Positions 1-7,792 of a stretch of DNA of 64,000 bases are shown here, in pieces (positions within the stretch are counted from its first letter, which is position 1; each line of letters opens with the position of its first letter). Made by a program: the position numbers and the translations under genes. Source of the stretch: Flavobacterium xinjiangense (GTDB lineage: Bacteria; Bacteroidota; Bacteroidia; Flavobacteriales; Flavobacteriaceae). Below the pieces are notes generated by a model that was not told the DNA's origin, searched no databases, and saw only the letters and a program-made list of their open reading frames with translations. The stretch spans positions 352,311-416,310 of the forward strand of contig NZ_FRCL01000001.1 of the NCBI RefSeq assembly GCF_900142885.1, in the 5' to 3' direction.

Positions 1-72
1 GATGGTTCTACACTTTTATTAGCTGACGGTCCAAACTTGACTGCTGATGTGAAAAAAGATTTAGGATTTTAA
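1..72 (+). CDS. OmpH/Skp-family periplasmic chaperone, C-terminal end only
   Basis: The window opens inside a reading frame that encodes 23 residues and ends in TAA at 70-72. The tail reads DGSTLLLADGPNLTADVKKDLGF, similar to the C-terminus of flavobacterial OmpH/Skp-like chaperones, which escort unfolded outer-membrane proteins through the periplasm. In flavobacteria ompH genes commonly precede murI, as here. Only the tail is present, so the family call rests on this short match plus context and could be wrong. Confidence 0.55.
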   Translation, partial: DGSTLLLADGPNLTADVKKDLGF

Positions 73-93
73 AAATCACACCATTTAGATTAT

Positions 94-137
94 AAAAACT
101 GCTCACCCTATTTTTGGGAATGAGCAGTTTTTTTTTA
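94..137 (+). terminator. Rho-independent terminator after the ompH-like gene
   Basis: Arms AAAACTGCTCA (95-105) and TGAGCAGTTTT (121-131) pair perfectly. An inner CCC/GGG adds three more pairs, and a run of T follows. The hairpin lies 22 nt past the stop codon and separates the ompH-like gene from murI. Confidence 0.85.
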
Positions 138-171
138 AAAATATTTTTTAGGATATTTACATTCTAGCCCT

Positions 172-179
172 TAACTTTG
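172..179 (+). promoter_or_regulatory. candidate -7 promoter element for murI
   Basis: TAACTTTG matches the Bacteroidota TAnnTTTG consensus and ends 5 nt before the murI ATG at 185. Transcription would then start at or next to the ATG, giving a leaderless or nearly leaderless mRNA. No clear TTG element was seen 20 nt upstream, so the match may be chance. Confidence 0.4.
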
Positions 180-184
180 TTTCT

Positions 185-961
185 ATGCATAACGATCAAC
201 CTATAGGAATTTTCGACTCCGGCATTGGCGGAACCTCCATTTGGAAAGAAATACATCATTTACTTCCCAATGAAAAAACAATATACCTAGCCGACAGCAA
301 AAATGCGCCTTATGGTCAGAAATCAAAAGAGGAGATTATCGCATTAAGCATAAAGAATACTGAATTATTGCTTAAGATGAACTGCAAATTGATAGTAGTG
401 GCTTGCAACACCGCAACTACTAATGCTATTCGTGAATTACGCGAAAAGTATGACGTTCCTTTCATAGGCATCGAACCGGCCATAAAACCTGCTGCAACAC
501 ATTCTAAGACACAAATCATAGGCATACTTGCTACACAAGGAACATTGAATAGCGAGCTTTTTAATAAAACTACAGAGAAATATCAAGATACCAAAATAAT
601 TGAACAAGTAGGTCATGGATTAGTGCAGCTGATTGAAAATGGCGATATCAATTCGCCAGAAATGACCCAATTACTTACCTCCTATCTCGCACCTATGATT
701 GAGGCTAACATCGATTATCTGGTCTTGGGATGTAGTCATTATCCGTATTTGATTCCTCAAATAAAAAAGATACTGCCAGAACATATCCATATCATCGATT
801 CAGGGGAAGCTGTTGCTAAACAAACGCAAAAAATATTACAAGAAAAAATAGGTTTCTCATCCGCTGAAAAAACTGAGCCCATTTTTTACACTAATACCGA
901 TTCAAAAGTATTATCTAAAATTCTAGAGAATAAATACACCGTCGAAAAAATTGATTTTTAA
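185..961 (+). CDS. murI: glutamate racemase
   Basis: MurI interconverts L- and D-glutamate in the cytoplasm to supply D-Glu for peptidoglycan. The protein has 258 residues, normal for the family. The N-terminal IGIFDSGIGGTS motif carries the first conserved Asp-Ser pair. VACNTA (Cys near residue 74) and GCSHYPY (Cys near residue 183) supply the two catalytic cysteines. The ATG at 185 gives the usual N-terminus directly before the PIGIFDSG motif. A terminator precedes the gene, so it is probably transcribed alone. It converges with the gamma-carbonic-anhydrase-like gene, with 13 bp between the stops. Confidence 0.95.
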   Translation: MHNDQPIGIFDSGIGGTSIWKEIHHLLPNEKTIYLADSKNAPYGQKSKEEIIALSIKNTELLLKMNCKLIVVACNTATTNAIRELREKYDVPFIGIEPAIKPAATHSKTQIIGILATQGTLNSELFNKTTEKYQDTKIIEQVGHGLVQLIENGDINSPEMTQLLTSYLAPMIEANIDYLVLGCSHYPYLIPQIKKILPEHIHIIDSGEAVAKQTQKILQEKIGFSSAEKTEPIFYTNTDSKVLSKILENKYTVEKIDF

Positions 962-974
962 AAAATTCTTATTA

Positions 975-1487
975 TTATTCCTTGAACCAACTGGAATACA
1001 TCACGTAATTATTGGAAATACGTTCAATTTCCCCTGCAAAATCAGATTGGTCAATATCTTTCACCTTTTTGGCAGGAACACCAGCCCAAATCGATCCAGA
1101 ACCTATAACTGTATTTTGGGTAATAACAGCTCCAGCTGCCACAATAGAATTACTTTCAATAATACAATTATCCATTACAATAGCTCCCATTCCAATCAAT
1201 ACATTGTCATGAACTGTGCAACCATGTACAATGGCATTATGACCAATTGAAACATTATTCCCTATTATTGTTGGATGCTTTTTATACGTACAATGAATAA
1301 TAGCACCATCCTGAATATTAACTTTATTTCCTATTTTAATAAAGTTCACATCGCCTCTTATTACAGCATTAAACCATACACTACAAGAGGAACCAAAACT
1401 AACATCACCAACAATAGTAGCATTCTCGGCTACATAACAATCCTCCGGTATCGAAGGAGATTTTCCGTTTACAGACTTAATTAACAT
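975..1487 (-). CDS. gamma-carbonic-anhydrase-like hexapeptide-repeat protein
   Basis: A 170-residue left-handed beta-helix protein of the YrdA/PaaY/gamma-carbonic-anhydrase group. Successive hexapeptide turns run from about residue 15 to 140. Three histidines stand where the family binds its metal: His65 in AIIHC, and His83 and His88 in SIGHNAIVHG. Members are trimers, and many have no proven carbonic anhydrase activity, so the reaction is uncertain. It starts 15 bp after the stop of the PorP/SprF-like gene on the same strand and is probably cotranscribed with it. Confidence 0.85.
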   Translation of the reverse strand: MLIKSVNGKSPSIPEDCYVAENATIVGDVSFGSSCSVWFNAVIRGDVNFIKIGNKVNIQDGAIIHCTYKKHPTIIGNNVSIGHNAIVHGCTVHDNVLIGMGAIVMDNCIIESNSIVAAGAVITQNTVIGSGSIWAGVPAKKVKDIDQSDFAGEIERISNNYVMYSSWFKE

Positions 1488-1502
1488 GGATATAAAGTAA
1501 AA

Positions 1503-2501
1503 TTAATTTATTGCAGGACAATAGCATTCATATTTTTCAGGTTTGCAAAACAAATTGATTCCTAAAGTAATTTGGTGATAGCCACCATTATCAAATTTCA
1601 TAGCTCCTGATACATGCGAATAAGTATAGGCGAACATGAAATTATTAAAATTAACCCCAACAATTGGAGTGAAATACTGAAGACGCTGCTTTGAAACTCC
1701 CGAACCATTCGTATATTCAGCACTATCAAAACTTCTACGATAAGACAAACCTCCCCATAGTTTTCCGAAATCAAAATTTTTATAGGCTTTCATATTAATG
1801 TCAATTGATTTCTCCTTAGTTTTTTCTACTAATTGGAATAAGATTGATGGCTCCCATAATATTCTATCCTGATCTCCAAAAACATAACCCGAACTAAATA
1901 AATATTTTCTCAAATTATCGCTTTCGTATTCTGTATAAATATCCCTTCTGGTTTCAATCGCATTCTTCACTGTTCCATGGACATAAAAATCTAAGTAATT
2001 GTAAGAAGCACCAAAATCAATGTTGAAATAAGAATCTTTTTGTACAATTGTGCCGTCAATAATGGGATCAAAATCACCAGACTGTCTAAACTCTGTTTCG
2101 TCTAATTGGCTCTGAATTAAACCTCCGCTAATCCCAAAAGACAATTGATTCAAATCAATTTCATCTCTAGAAAACATAAGATGATAAGCATATGTAAACT
2201 TTACCCCTTTCTGGGAATGATATCCATTTTTATCATTAAAAAGAATAATTCCAGCCCCTGCTTTTTCACCTACTCTTCCATTAAAGCTCAGTGTTTGAAG
2301 CTCCGGAGCATCTTCCTGGCCAAACCATTGTTTACGAGCAGTAAGCCTTATTTTAGCACAATTTGCAGCACCAGCCATTGATGGGTGAATCAAATAATAA
2401 TTATCGGATAAATAATCGGAATAAACGGCAACTCCCTCTTGTGCAAAGGAACAGTGAGACATAAAAAAAAGAAAGGCTATGAGTCTAATTTTGTTATACA
2501 T
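1503..2501 (-). CDS. PorP/SprF family outer-membrane protein (type IX secretion)
   Basis: A 332-residue protein with a signal peptide ending near FAQ (about residue 21), followed by the family opening NYYLIHPSMAGAANCAKIRL and an array of beta strands expected to form an outer-membrane barrel. PorP/SprF proteins help secrete and attach particular large adhesins through the type IX system and usually sit next to their cargo gene. Here no large adhesin is adjacent: the neighbours are a carbonic-anhydrase-like gene downstream and divergent nfu upstream. Which cargo it serves cannot be told from this window. Confidence 0.88.
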   Translation of the reverse strand: MYNKIRLIAFLFFMSHCSFAQEGVAVYSDYLSDNYYLIHPSMAGAANCAKIRLTARKQWFGQEDAPELQTLSFNGRVGEKAGAGIILFNDKNGYHSQKGVKFTYAYHLMFSRDEIDLNQLSFGISGGLIQSQLDETEFRQSGDFDPIIDGTIVQKDSYFNIDFGASYNYLDFYVHGTVKNAIETRRDIYTEYESDNLRKYLFSSGYVFGDQDRILWEPSILFQLVEKTKEKSIDINMKAYKNFDFGKLWGGLSYRRSFDSAEYTNGSGVSKQRLQYFTPIVGVNFNNFMFAYTYSHVSGAMKFDNGGYHQITLGINLFCKPEKYECYCPAIN

Positions 2502-2626
2502 TGTAATACAATTATATAAGATGAGTGTGAAACCAAAAAATTTACAATAACCAGTTAGATAACTAAATTTTTGTTAATTTATTTTATTAATATTCAAATA
2601 TAGCGATTCGTGGAAAATATCTTTAC

Positions 2627-2634
2627 TAAATTTG
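2627..2634 (+). promoter_or_regulatory. candidate -7 promoter element for the nfu gene
   Basis: TAAATTTG matches TAnnTTTG and lies 18 nt before the ATG at 2653 in the divergent intergenic region. The upstream TTTG element is imperfect. Confidence 0.5.
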
Positions 2635-2652
2635 TAGAAATTTACAAAGATC

Positions 2653-3552
2653 ATGACAAAAATTAGTATAAAAGAAACACAAAACCCAACCATACTCAAA
2701 TTTGAATTCCCAGATTTTATAACTCAAAACGAGAGCTTTGAATTCAAAAACATAGATGAAGCTAAAGCTTCTCCCCTTGCACAACAATTATTTTACCTGC
2801 CATTTGTAAAAACAATTTACATCTCGGGGAATTTTATGGCAATCGAGAAGTACAGTATTGTAGAATGGGACGATGTTAAGGATGCCGTTGCGGAACAAAT
2901 AGAGATATTTGTAAGCAATGGTGGCACAATCATCAATATTGACGAAAATAAAACAAAAAAACAACCCGTAACTGTTTACGGAGAAACAACTCCTAATCCA
3001 GCAGCTTTAAAATTTGTGGTTAGCAAAATGTTAACAAAAAACGCTATTGAATTTAAGAATATTGATCAAACTGGCCCTTCGCCATTGGCAAAAGAATTAT
3101 TCAAATTTCCTTACGTGAAAGAAGTTTTTATAGACGAAAACTATATCTCTGTCACTAAATATGAAATCAATGAATGGCAAGAAATAACTTTAGAATTAAG
3201 AAGTTTTATCAAACAGTACATTGAAAATGGCGGAACTGTTTTAGATGAAAATTTCATTCAAACGGTTACAGCAAAAGAAGATACCAAAGCAAAAGAATTT
3301 GATAATCTTGATGTGACTTCACAACAAATCATCAACATATTGGAGGAGTATGTAAAACCTGCCGTACAAGCTGACGGTGGAAATATCGCATTCGATTCCT
3401 ATAACGAAACCGACAAAACCGTAAAAGTTATTTTGCAAGGTGCATGTAGTGGCTGCCCTTCATCTACATTTACCTTAAAAAGTGGTATAGAAAACATGCT
3501 AAAAAGCATGCTTAACGATAATAACATAAAGGTTGAAGCAGTAAACGCTTAA
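2653..3552 (+). CDS. Nfu/NifU C-terminal-domain iron-sulfur cluster carrier
   Basis: A 299-residue protein that carries nascent Fe-S clusters and delivers them to target enzymes in the cytoplasm. Two tandem Nfu_N-type domains (about residues 5-90 and 105-190) share the pattern NPxxLKF, later SPLAxxLF, and a hydrophobic KxV/IxI strand. The C-terminal NifU domain (about 220-297) has the cluster-binding C-x-x-C in GACSGCPSS near residues 265-268. The double N-terminal domain looks like an internal duplication, which is common in Bacteroidota homologs. It is divergent from the PorP/SprF-like gene, with a candidate promoter just upstream. Confidence 0.9.
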   Translation: MTKISIKETQNPTILKFEFPDFITQNESFEFKNIDEAKASPLAQQLFYLPFVKTIYISGNFMAIEKYSIVEWDDVKDAVAEQIEIFVSNGGTIINIDENKTKKQPVTVYGETTPNPAALKFVVSKMLTKNAIEFKNIDQTGPSPLAKELFKFPYVKEVFIDENYISVTKYEINEWQEITLELRSFIKQYIENGGTVLDENFIQTVTAKEDTKAKEFDNLDVTSQQIINILEEYVKPAVQADGGNIAFDSYNETDKTVKVILQGACSGCPSSTFTLKSGIENMLKSMLNDNNIKVEAVNA

Positions 3553-3660
3553 ATCACAACTTACTGACAACGTTAATATTACATTAAAAAATACCTGATT
3601 TTAAATTAATCTTTAGAAAAATTTTGGTACATTTAATATCTAATTTAACACCTAGAAATT

Positions 3661-3861
3661 ATGTCAGTATTAAAAGTAATTGAAGTACTTTCCAATTCAG
3701 AAATTAGTTGGGAAGACGCAGCTCGAAAAGGAGTTGCCAAGGCGGCTACATCGTTAAAAAACATACGATCTGCATATATTAAAGACCACAGTGCAGCCGT
3801 TAAAGATGGTAAGATTACAGAATATAGAGTAAATTTAAAATTAACATTCGAACTCGAATAG
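3661..3861 (+). CDS. dodecin family flavin-binding protein
   Basis: A 66-residue protein, the normal length for dodecin, which forms hollow dodecamers that store or buffer flavins in the cytoplasm. The hallmarks are the start VLKVIEVLSNS, the helix SWEDAARKGVAKAA containing the flavin-stacking Trp, and the C-terminal strand YRVNLKLTFELE. A strong terminator follows directly, and 108 bp separate it from nfu, so it is likely monocistronic. Confidence 0.92.
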   Translation: MSVLKVIEVLSNSEISWEDAARKGVAKAATSLKNIRSAYIKDHSAAVKDGKITEYRVNLKLTFELE

Positions 3862-3882
3862 ATTAATTTTAAGACAAAATTT

Positions 3883-3910
3883 AAGCGTTTCATTTGAAAC
3901 GCTTTTTTTT
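3883..3910 (+). terminator. Rho-independent terminator after dodecin
   Basis: A perfect 9-bp stem AAGCGTTTC / GAAACGCTT (3883-3891 and 3896-3904) with loop ATTT is followed by a run of T to 3910. Confidence 0.9.
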
Positions 3911-4075
3911 ATGTAAAAATAAATTCTCTTTTTTTTCAAAAAACTGATTTTATGCATGCCCACAACAAAACCTATTTAACGTCAAACACTGATTTTCAGC
4001 AAATTATTAACGATACATTAGAACAATCTTAGAAAAAATTGCTTAATATTGTAAGACTAATCAAATAAATATATC

Positions 4076-4672
4076 ATGGGAGTATTATCATTTTTAAAGA
4101 ATTTGTTTGGCTCAGCCAAAGAATCAGCCGGAGAATTGGTTGACAAAGCCGAAACAACTTTTGATCAGGCAAAAGAGAAAGCAGCACCTTATATTGAAAA
4201 AGCAGAGACTTTTACAGAGGAAACGTTTGATAAAGCAAAAGAAACCGCAACACCTTATTTTGAAAAAGCAGAATCATTTACTCATGATACAATAGAAAAA
4301 GTAAAAGAAACAGCGGCACCACTTATAGAGAACGCAGAAGAATATGCTAACAAAGCAAAGGAAGTAGTAAGCGAATATTCTGATAAAGCAGAAGATGCTT
4401 TTGCAAAAATGACAGGAAGTTCAAAAGCAACTGCTGAAGTAGTAGAAGAAAAAGTCGAAGATGCAGTAGATAAGTCTAAAACGGCTGTTGCAGAAACTGC
4501 TGAAGTTGCAAAAGACAAAGTTGAAGATATAGTAGATGAATCTAAGACAATTGCGTCAGAAACCGCTGAAACTATTTCTGAAAAAACAAGCGAATTTGCC
4601 AATGATGCCGATTCAGAAGCTACAGAAATAGCCAAAAAAACCATAAATAAAATAGAAGAAGACGCAGATTAG
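4076..4672 (+). CDS. amphipathic 22-residue-repeat protein (LEA/apolipoprotein-like), function unknown
   Basis: A 198-residue, Ala/Glu/Lys/Thr-rich protein with no enzyme motif. After a short hydrophobic start (MGVLSFLKNLFG) come three near-identical 22-residue units at about residues 29-50, 51-72 and 73-94, with the pattern [FI]-D-K-A-K-E-T-A-x-P-Y-x-E-K-A-E-x-F/Y-T. Less regular Glu/Lys/Ala helices follow to the end. The composition suggests long amphipathic or coiled helices, as in LEA, apolipoprotein-like and YtxH-like envelope or stress proteins. The N-terminus could insert in a membrane, but no signal peptide is evident. A terminator hairpin follows, so it appears to be a single-gene unit. 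The role is unknown. Confidence 0.75.
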   Translation: MGVLSFLKNLFGSAKESAGELVDKAETTFDQAKEKAAPYIEKAETFTEETFDKAKETATPYFEKAESFTHDTIEKVKETAAPLIENAEEYANKAKEVVSEYSDKAEDAFAKMTGSSKATAEVVEEKVEDAVDKSKTAVAETAEVAKDKVEDIVDESKTIASETAETISEKTSEFANDADSEATEIAKKTINKIEEDAD

Positions 4673-4715
4673 GTTATAAAAAAATAATTAATTTGTATTT
4701 TTGCGCTTCAAACTT

Positions 4716-4743
4716 AACCTTCTCCTATGAGAAGGTTTTTTAT
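4716..4743 (+). terminator. hairpin plus T-run between the repeat protein and mscS
   Basis: Stem AACCTTCTC / GAGAAGGTT (4716-4724 and 4729-4737) with loop CTAT is followed by T residues. It probably terminates the upstream gene. A TAnnTTTG match (TATTTTTG, 4696-4703) lies just upstream, so it could also sit in the mscS leader as an attenuator. The ATG at 4727 falls in the hairpin loop, which argues against its use as a start codon. Confidence 0.75.
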
Positions 4744-4753
4744 TATTAAAAAA

Positions 4754-5581
4754 ATGAACTTAGATCCTAATCAACTTACTGATTACGCCAGCACTTTTGT
4801 TAAAGTATTAATTGATTATTCCCCTAAATTAATATCTGCATTTCTTATTCTGTTTGCAGGACTTTACACTATTCGGCTTATCAATAGATTCATTAGAAGC
4901 ATGATGGTAAAAAGGGATCTGGACCCAACGCTGACTAAGTTTCTTTCGGATATTCTCCTCTGGGTTTTAAGGGTTTTATTATTTGTAACCTTTATTTCCA
5001 ATCTGGGAATAGAAACCTCTTCGTTTGTCGCTATTCTCGGCGCAATGGGACTTGCTGTAGGTTTATCACTTCAAGGTTCATTATCCAATTTTGCAGGCGG
5101 AATGCTAATTATTCTGTTTAAACCATTCAAAGTTGGCCATACAATTGAAGCGCAAGGAGTTGTTGGAACAGTAAGCGAAATTCAAATATTTGTCACCAAA
5201 TTAATCAATGCCAACAACCAAACAATTTTTGTTCCAAACGGATCTTTATCAAACGGCACTATCATAAATTACTCCTTACAAGGATTCAGAAGAGCTGATT
5301 TAACAATTGCCATTTCCTATGATACTGACATTAAAAAAGCAAAAAACATCATTACCGACGTTTTAAACAGCAATCCAAAGATACTTAAAACACCTGTTGC
5401 TGAAGTTTCCGTAAAAAACTTAACGGATAACGCAATCCAACTTGCGGTCAGACCTTGGGCAAATAATGAAGATTTTGCCGCCGTTTTCTCTGAGACTCTG
5501 GAGAGCTGCAAACTAGCATTTGATGCGGCAGGAATTGTTGTTCAACCTTATGTTAGAGAATCATCCAAGGTTAATTCTTAA
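4754..5581 (+). CDS. MscS-family small-conductance mechanosensitive channel
   Basis: A heptameric inner-membrane channel that releases solutes on osmotic down-shock. The N-terminus has three hydrophobic helices (about residues 15-40, 60-85 and 90-115). The pore helix and beta-domain signature GLSLQGSLSNFAGGM is followed by a cytoplasmic part with VPNGSLSNGTIINYS. The length is 275 residues from the start chosen here, close to E. coli MscS (286). The frame is open upstream to an ATG at 4727, but that codon lies in the loop of a terminator hairpin. The ATG at 4754 (MNLDPNQ) is preferred. It converges with tsaB, with 10 bp between the stops. Confidence 0.92.
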   Translation: MNLDPNQLTDYASTFVKVLIDYSPKLISAFLILFAGLYTIRLINRFIRSMMVKRDLDPTLTKFLSDILLWVLRVLLFVTFISNLGIETSSFVAILGAMGLAVGLSLQGSLSNFAGGMLIILFKPFKVGHTIEAQGVVGTVSEIQIFVTKLINANNQTIFVPNGSLSNGTIINYSLQGFRRADLTIAISYDTDIKKAKNIITDVLNSNPKILKTPVAEVSVKNLTDNAIQLAVRPWANNEDFAAVFSETLESCKLAFDAAGIVVQPYVRESSKVNS

Positions 5582-5591
5582 TTTTAATATC

Positions 5592-6260
5592 TTATTTTTT
5601 CGAAGTAGTAATCATAAAATCTTTTAAATAATAAGGCTCAAAATAAGCAACATCTACAGTGTCGCCTTTTTTGAATTTTTCAAAACTCAGCAAACTCATT
5701 TCTTTTGCAGATGGATATTTGATTTCCTCTAAAAAAATAAAGTTTTCTTTAGTCAAAACCGCTTTGCATTTCTCTGAACAATCACCCACAAAATAAATTG
5801 TTTCCTCTAATTCACTAAATGAATCTTCCGTGATTATTTCAGCCAAAATTGATCGTTTACTTTCTAAATTTGGAGTGAATATGGCGCTGTAGACTTCCAT
5901 TCTTCTGGCATCAATCATTGGAATAATTAACCCATTTGAAACACTTACTCGCGAAGCTAACGTTTTCAATGTATCAACAGCAATTAAAGGAATACCCAAA
6001 GCATAACTCAGGCCTTTAGCTGCAGAAACGCCTATGCGCAATCCAGTATAAGAACCTGGACCTTGACTTACTGCGATAGCTGATAAATCATTGACTGTAA
6101 TTCCTGCTTCTGCTATGATTTCTTCAATAAAAACATGCAATCGTTCGGCATGGGAATACCCTTCTTCAGCAATTTCTTTGCATAGGATTGTTTTTCCTTC
6201 TTTTGCAAGAGCAACAGAACAGTTTTTAGTTGCAGTTTCGATGTTTAGAATGTATTCCAA
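5592..6260 (-). CDS. tsaB: tRNA threonylcarbamoyladenosine biosynthesis protein TsaB
   Basis: TsaB is the inactive partner that supports TsaD in making the t6A37 modification of ANN-decoding tRNAs. The 222-residue protein has the ASKHA-fold opening ILNIETATKNCSVAL and the family motif SQGPGSYTGLRIG (about residues 65-77). The likely start is a TTG at 6258-6260: no ATG precedes the conserved ILNIETA in frame, and a TAA lies in frame eight codons upstream. It follows the efflux adaptor gene on the same strand but is separated by 227 bp with hairpins, so it is probably its own unit. Confidence 0.93.
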   Translation of the reverse strand: MEYILNIETATKNCSVALAKEGKTILCKEIAEEGYSHAERLHVFIEEIIAEAGITVNDLSAIAVSQGPGSYTGLRIGVSAAKGLSYALGIPLIAVDTLKTLASRVSVSNGLIIPMIDARRMEVYSAIFTPNLESKRSILAEIITEDSFSELEETIYFVGDCSEKCKAVLTKENFIFLEEIKYPSAKEMSLLSFEKFKKGDTVDVAYFEPYYLKDFMITTSKK

Positions 6261-6334
6261 TTTTATTTTAGATTTAGGATTTTAGATTCGTGAATCATAA
6301 AATCATAATTATTATTTTTCTATTTTTCCAAAAA

Positions 6335-6393
6335 TTGTCATTCGGATAAAGAAGAAATCAGATAATGTGATTCTTTCTCTATCCGAATGACAA
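6335..6393. repeat. long imperfect palindrome (REP-like extragenic hairpin)
   Basis: The arms TTGTCATTCGGATA (6335-6348) and TATCCGAATGACAA (6380-6393) are exact reverse complements. The intervening sequence continues pairing imperfectly (GAAGAAATCA against TGATTCTTTC) to a short loop near 6362-6366. It lies between the efflux adaptor gene and tsaB. Its size and form fit the extragenic palindromes found in multiple copies in some Flavobacterium genomes. Only one copy is in this window. It may also slow or stop minus-strand transcription, since a short T-rich stretch follows on that strand. Confidence 0.7.
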
Positions 6394-6452
6394 AGCTTAA
6401 TTTATTTGTTTGTGAAAACACAATCACAGTACAAATCTCGTTATAAAACTTG

Positions 6453-6479
6453 GAATTTTAGATTTGCTTTCTAAAATTT
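6453..6479 (-). terminator. possible weak terminator after the efflux adaptor gene
   Basis: The inverted repeat AATTTTAGA / TCTAAAATT (6454-6462 and 6470-6478) starts 10 bp past the adaptor stop codon. It is AT-only apart from two pairs and lacks a good T-run on the minus strand, so its function is doubtful. Confidence 0.3.
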
Positions 6480-6487
6480 TAAAAAAA

Positions 6488-7786
6488 TTATTTCTTCTCT
6501 TTGTCTTTATCAGTTTTAAGTGTCACTTTATCTCCAGAATTCAAATCCTTTGATACCGTTGTATAAGGGCCCGTTATGACAACATCTCCTTTTTTAAGAC
6601 CGGTTAAGACTTCAATATTAGTATCGTCTTGAATGCCCGTTTTTATGATTCTGATTTTTGCTTTATCTCCTACTTTCACAAAAACACATTCGAATTTTTT
6701 ATCACTTTTAGGAGCTGCTTCTTTAACCTCTGTTTTAGAATCTGGCATCTTACCAACAACCACAGCCGTAGTATCTGACTTTACAACCACGGAACTAATA
6801 GGCACGGACAAAACATTATTTTTTGTTTTGGTAATTATATCAACCGTCGCTGTCATTCCTGGTCTAAAAGGAGAATACGTTGCTGGTCTTCCTTCTAGTA
6901 AATCTTGGTATGATTCTTTAAGTATTCTTACTTTCACTTTAAAATTAGTTACTTGATCAGCCGTTAAAGAAGAACTTGCCGAATTAGAAATACTCGTAAC
7001 GATTCCTTTAAACTGTTTTTTCAAATAAGCATCAACTTCAACTTTTGCTTCATCACCTACTTTTATTTTTACAATATCATTTTCATTCACATCAACTTCA
7101 ACTTCCATATTATTCAAGTTGGCAACTCTCATTATTTCGGTTCCAGCCATTTGTTGCGTTCCCAAAACGCGTTCCCCTAATTCTACATTTAGCATAGAAA
7201 TCGTTCCATCTGCTGGAGCATAAATAACGGTACGGCCAAGATTGTCTCTGGCTTCATTTACAGAAGCGGAAGCACTTTGAACATTATAATAAGCAGTTTG
7301 TTTTGTTGCTTTTGCTACCTCAAAAGAAGCAACTGCTTTGTCCCAATCTGATTTGGATATAATTCCCTTTTCAAATAAAGTTTTGTTTCTGTCGTAACTT
7401 GATTTAGCTTCTTTAAAAGACGCATCGGCCTGACTTAATCCAGCTTTAGTTCCTGATAAATTGGCAACCGTTCTATTCAAACCAGATGTATATAAATCCG
7501 GATTAATTTTGACCAACAAATCACCTTTTTTAACTACCTGTCCTTCTTTTACAGATAATGAAATAATTTCTCCAGAAACCATTGAAGATATTTTTACTTC
7601 TATTTCAGGTTGAATTTTCCCCGTGGCAGAAACAGTTTCTATGATTGTTGATGTATTTACGGTAGTTATTTCTACCTCTTTCCCTTTATCTTTATTACCA
7701 ATAACTCCCGTTTTTGAAAGTATTACCAATAATGCTATAATTGCTACTACGCTACCAATTAAGATATAAATTGTTTTTTTTGACAT
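6488..7786 (-). CDS. periplasmic adaptor (HlyD/MacA-like membrane fusion protein) of an efflux system
   Basis: A 432-residue membrane fusion protein that would bridge an inner-membrane exporter and TolC. It has one N-terminal membrane anchor (about residues 5-25), a barrel-sandwich half with VSGEIISLSVKEGQVVKKGD, a coiled-coil hairpin (about 110-185), the returning half-motif APADGTISMLNVELGERV, and beta-barrel/MP domains. The overall form resembles MacA, which works with ABC exporters. It starts 6 bp after the TolC-like gene, so the two form an operon. No ABC or RND permease is adjacent, and its pump must be encoded elsewhere. Confidence 0.88.
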   Translation of the reverse strand: MSKKTIYILIGSVVAIIALLVILSKTGVIGNKDKGKEVEITTVNTSTIIETVSATGKIQPEIEVKISSMVSGEIISLSVKEGQVVKKGDLLVKINPDLYTSGLNRTVANLSGTKAGLSQADASFKEAKSSYDRNKTLFEKGIISKSDWDKAVASFEVAKATKQTAYYNVQSASASVNEARDNLGRTVIYAPADGTISMLNVELGERVLGTQQMAGTEIMRVANLNNMEVEVDVNENDIVKIKVGDEAKVEVDAYLKKQFKGIVTSISNSASSSLTADQVTNFKVKVRILKESYQDLLEGRPATYSPFRPGMTATVDIITKTKNNVLSVPISSVVVKSDTTAVVVGKMPDSKTEVKEAAPKSDKKFECVFVKVGDKAKIRIIKTGIQDDTNIEVLTGLKKGDVVITGPYTTVSKDLNSGDKVTLKTDKDKEKK

Positions 7787-7792
7787 GTTAAA

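Noticed and set aside
4282..4644. Antisense open frame across the repeat protein, and a similar one across dodecin (3645-3893)
   Set aside because: They mirror the low-complexity or coding sequence of the real plus-strand genes and have no start context or family features.
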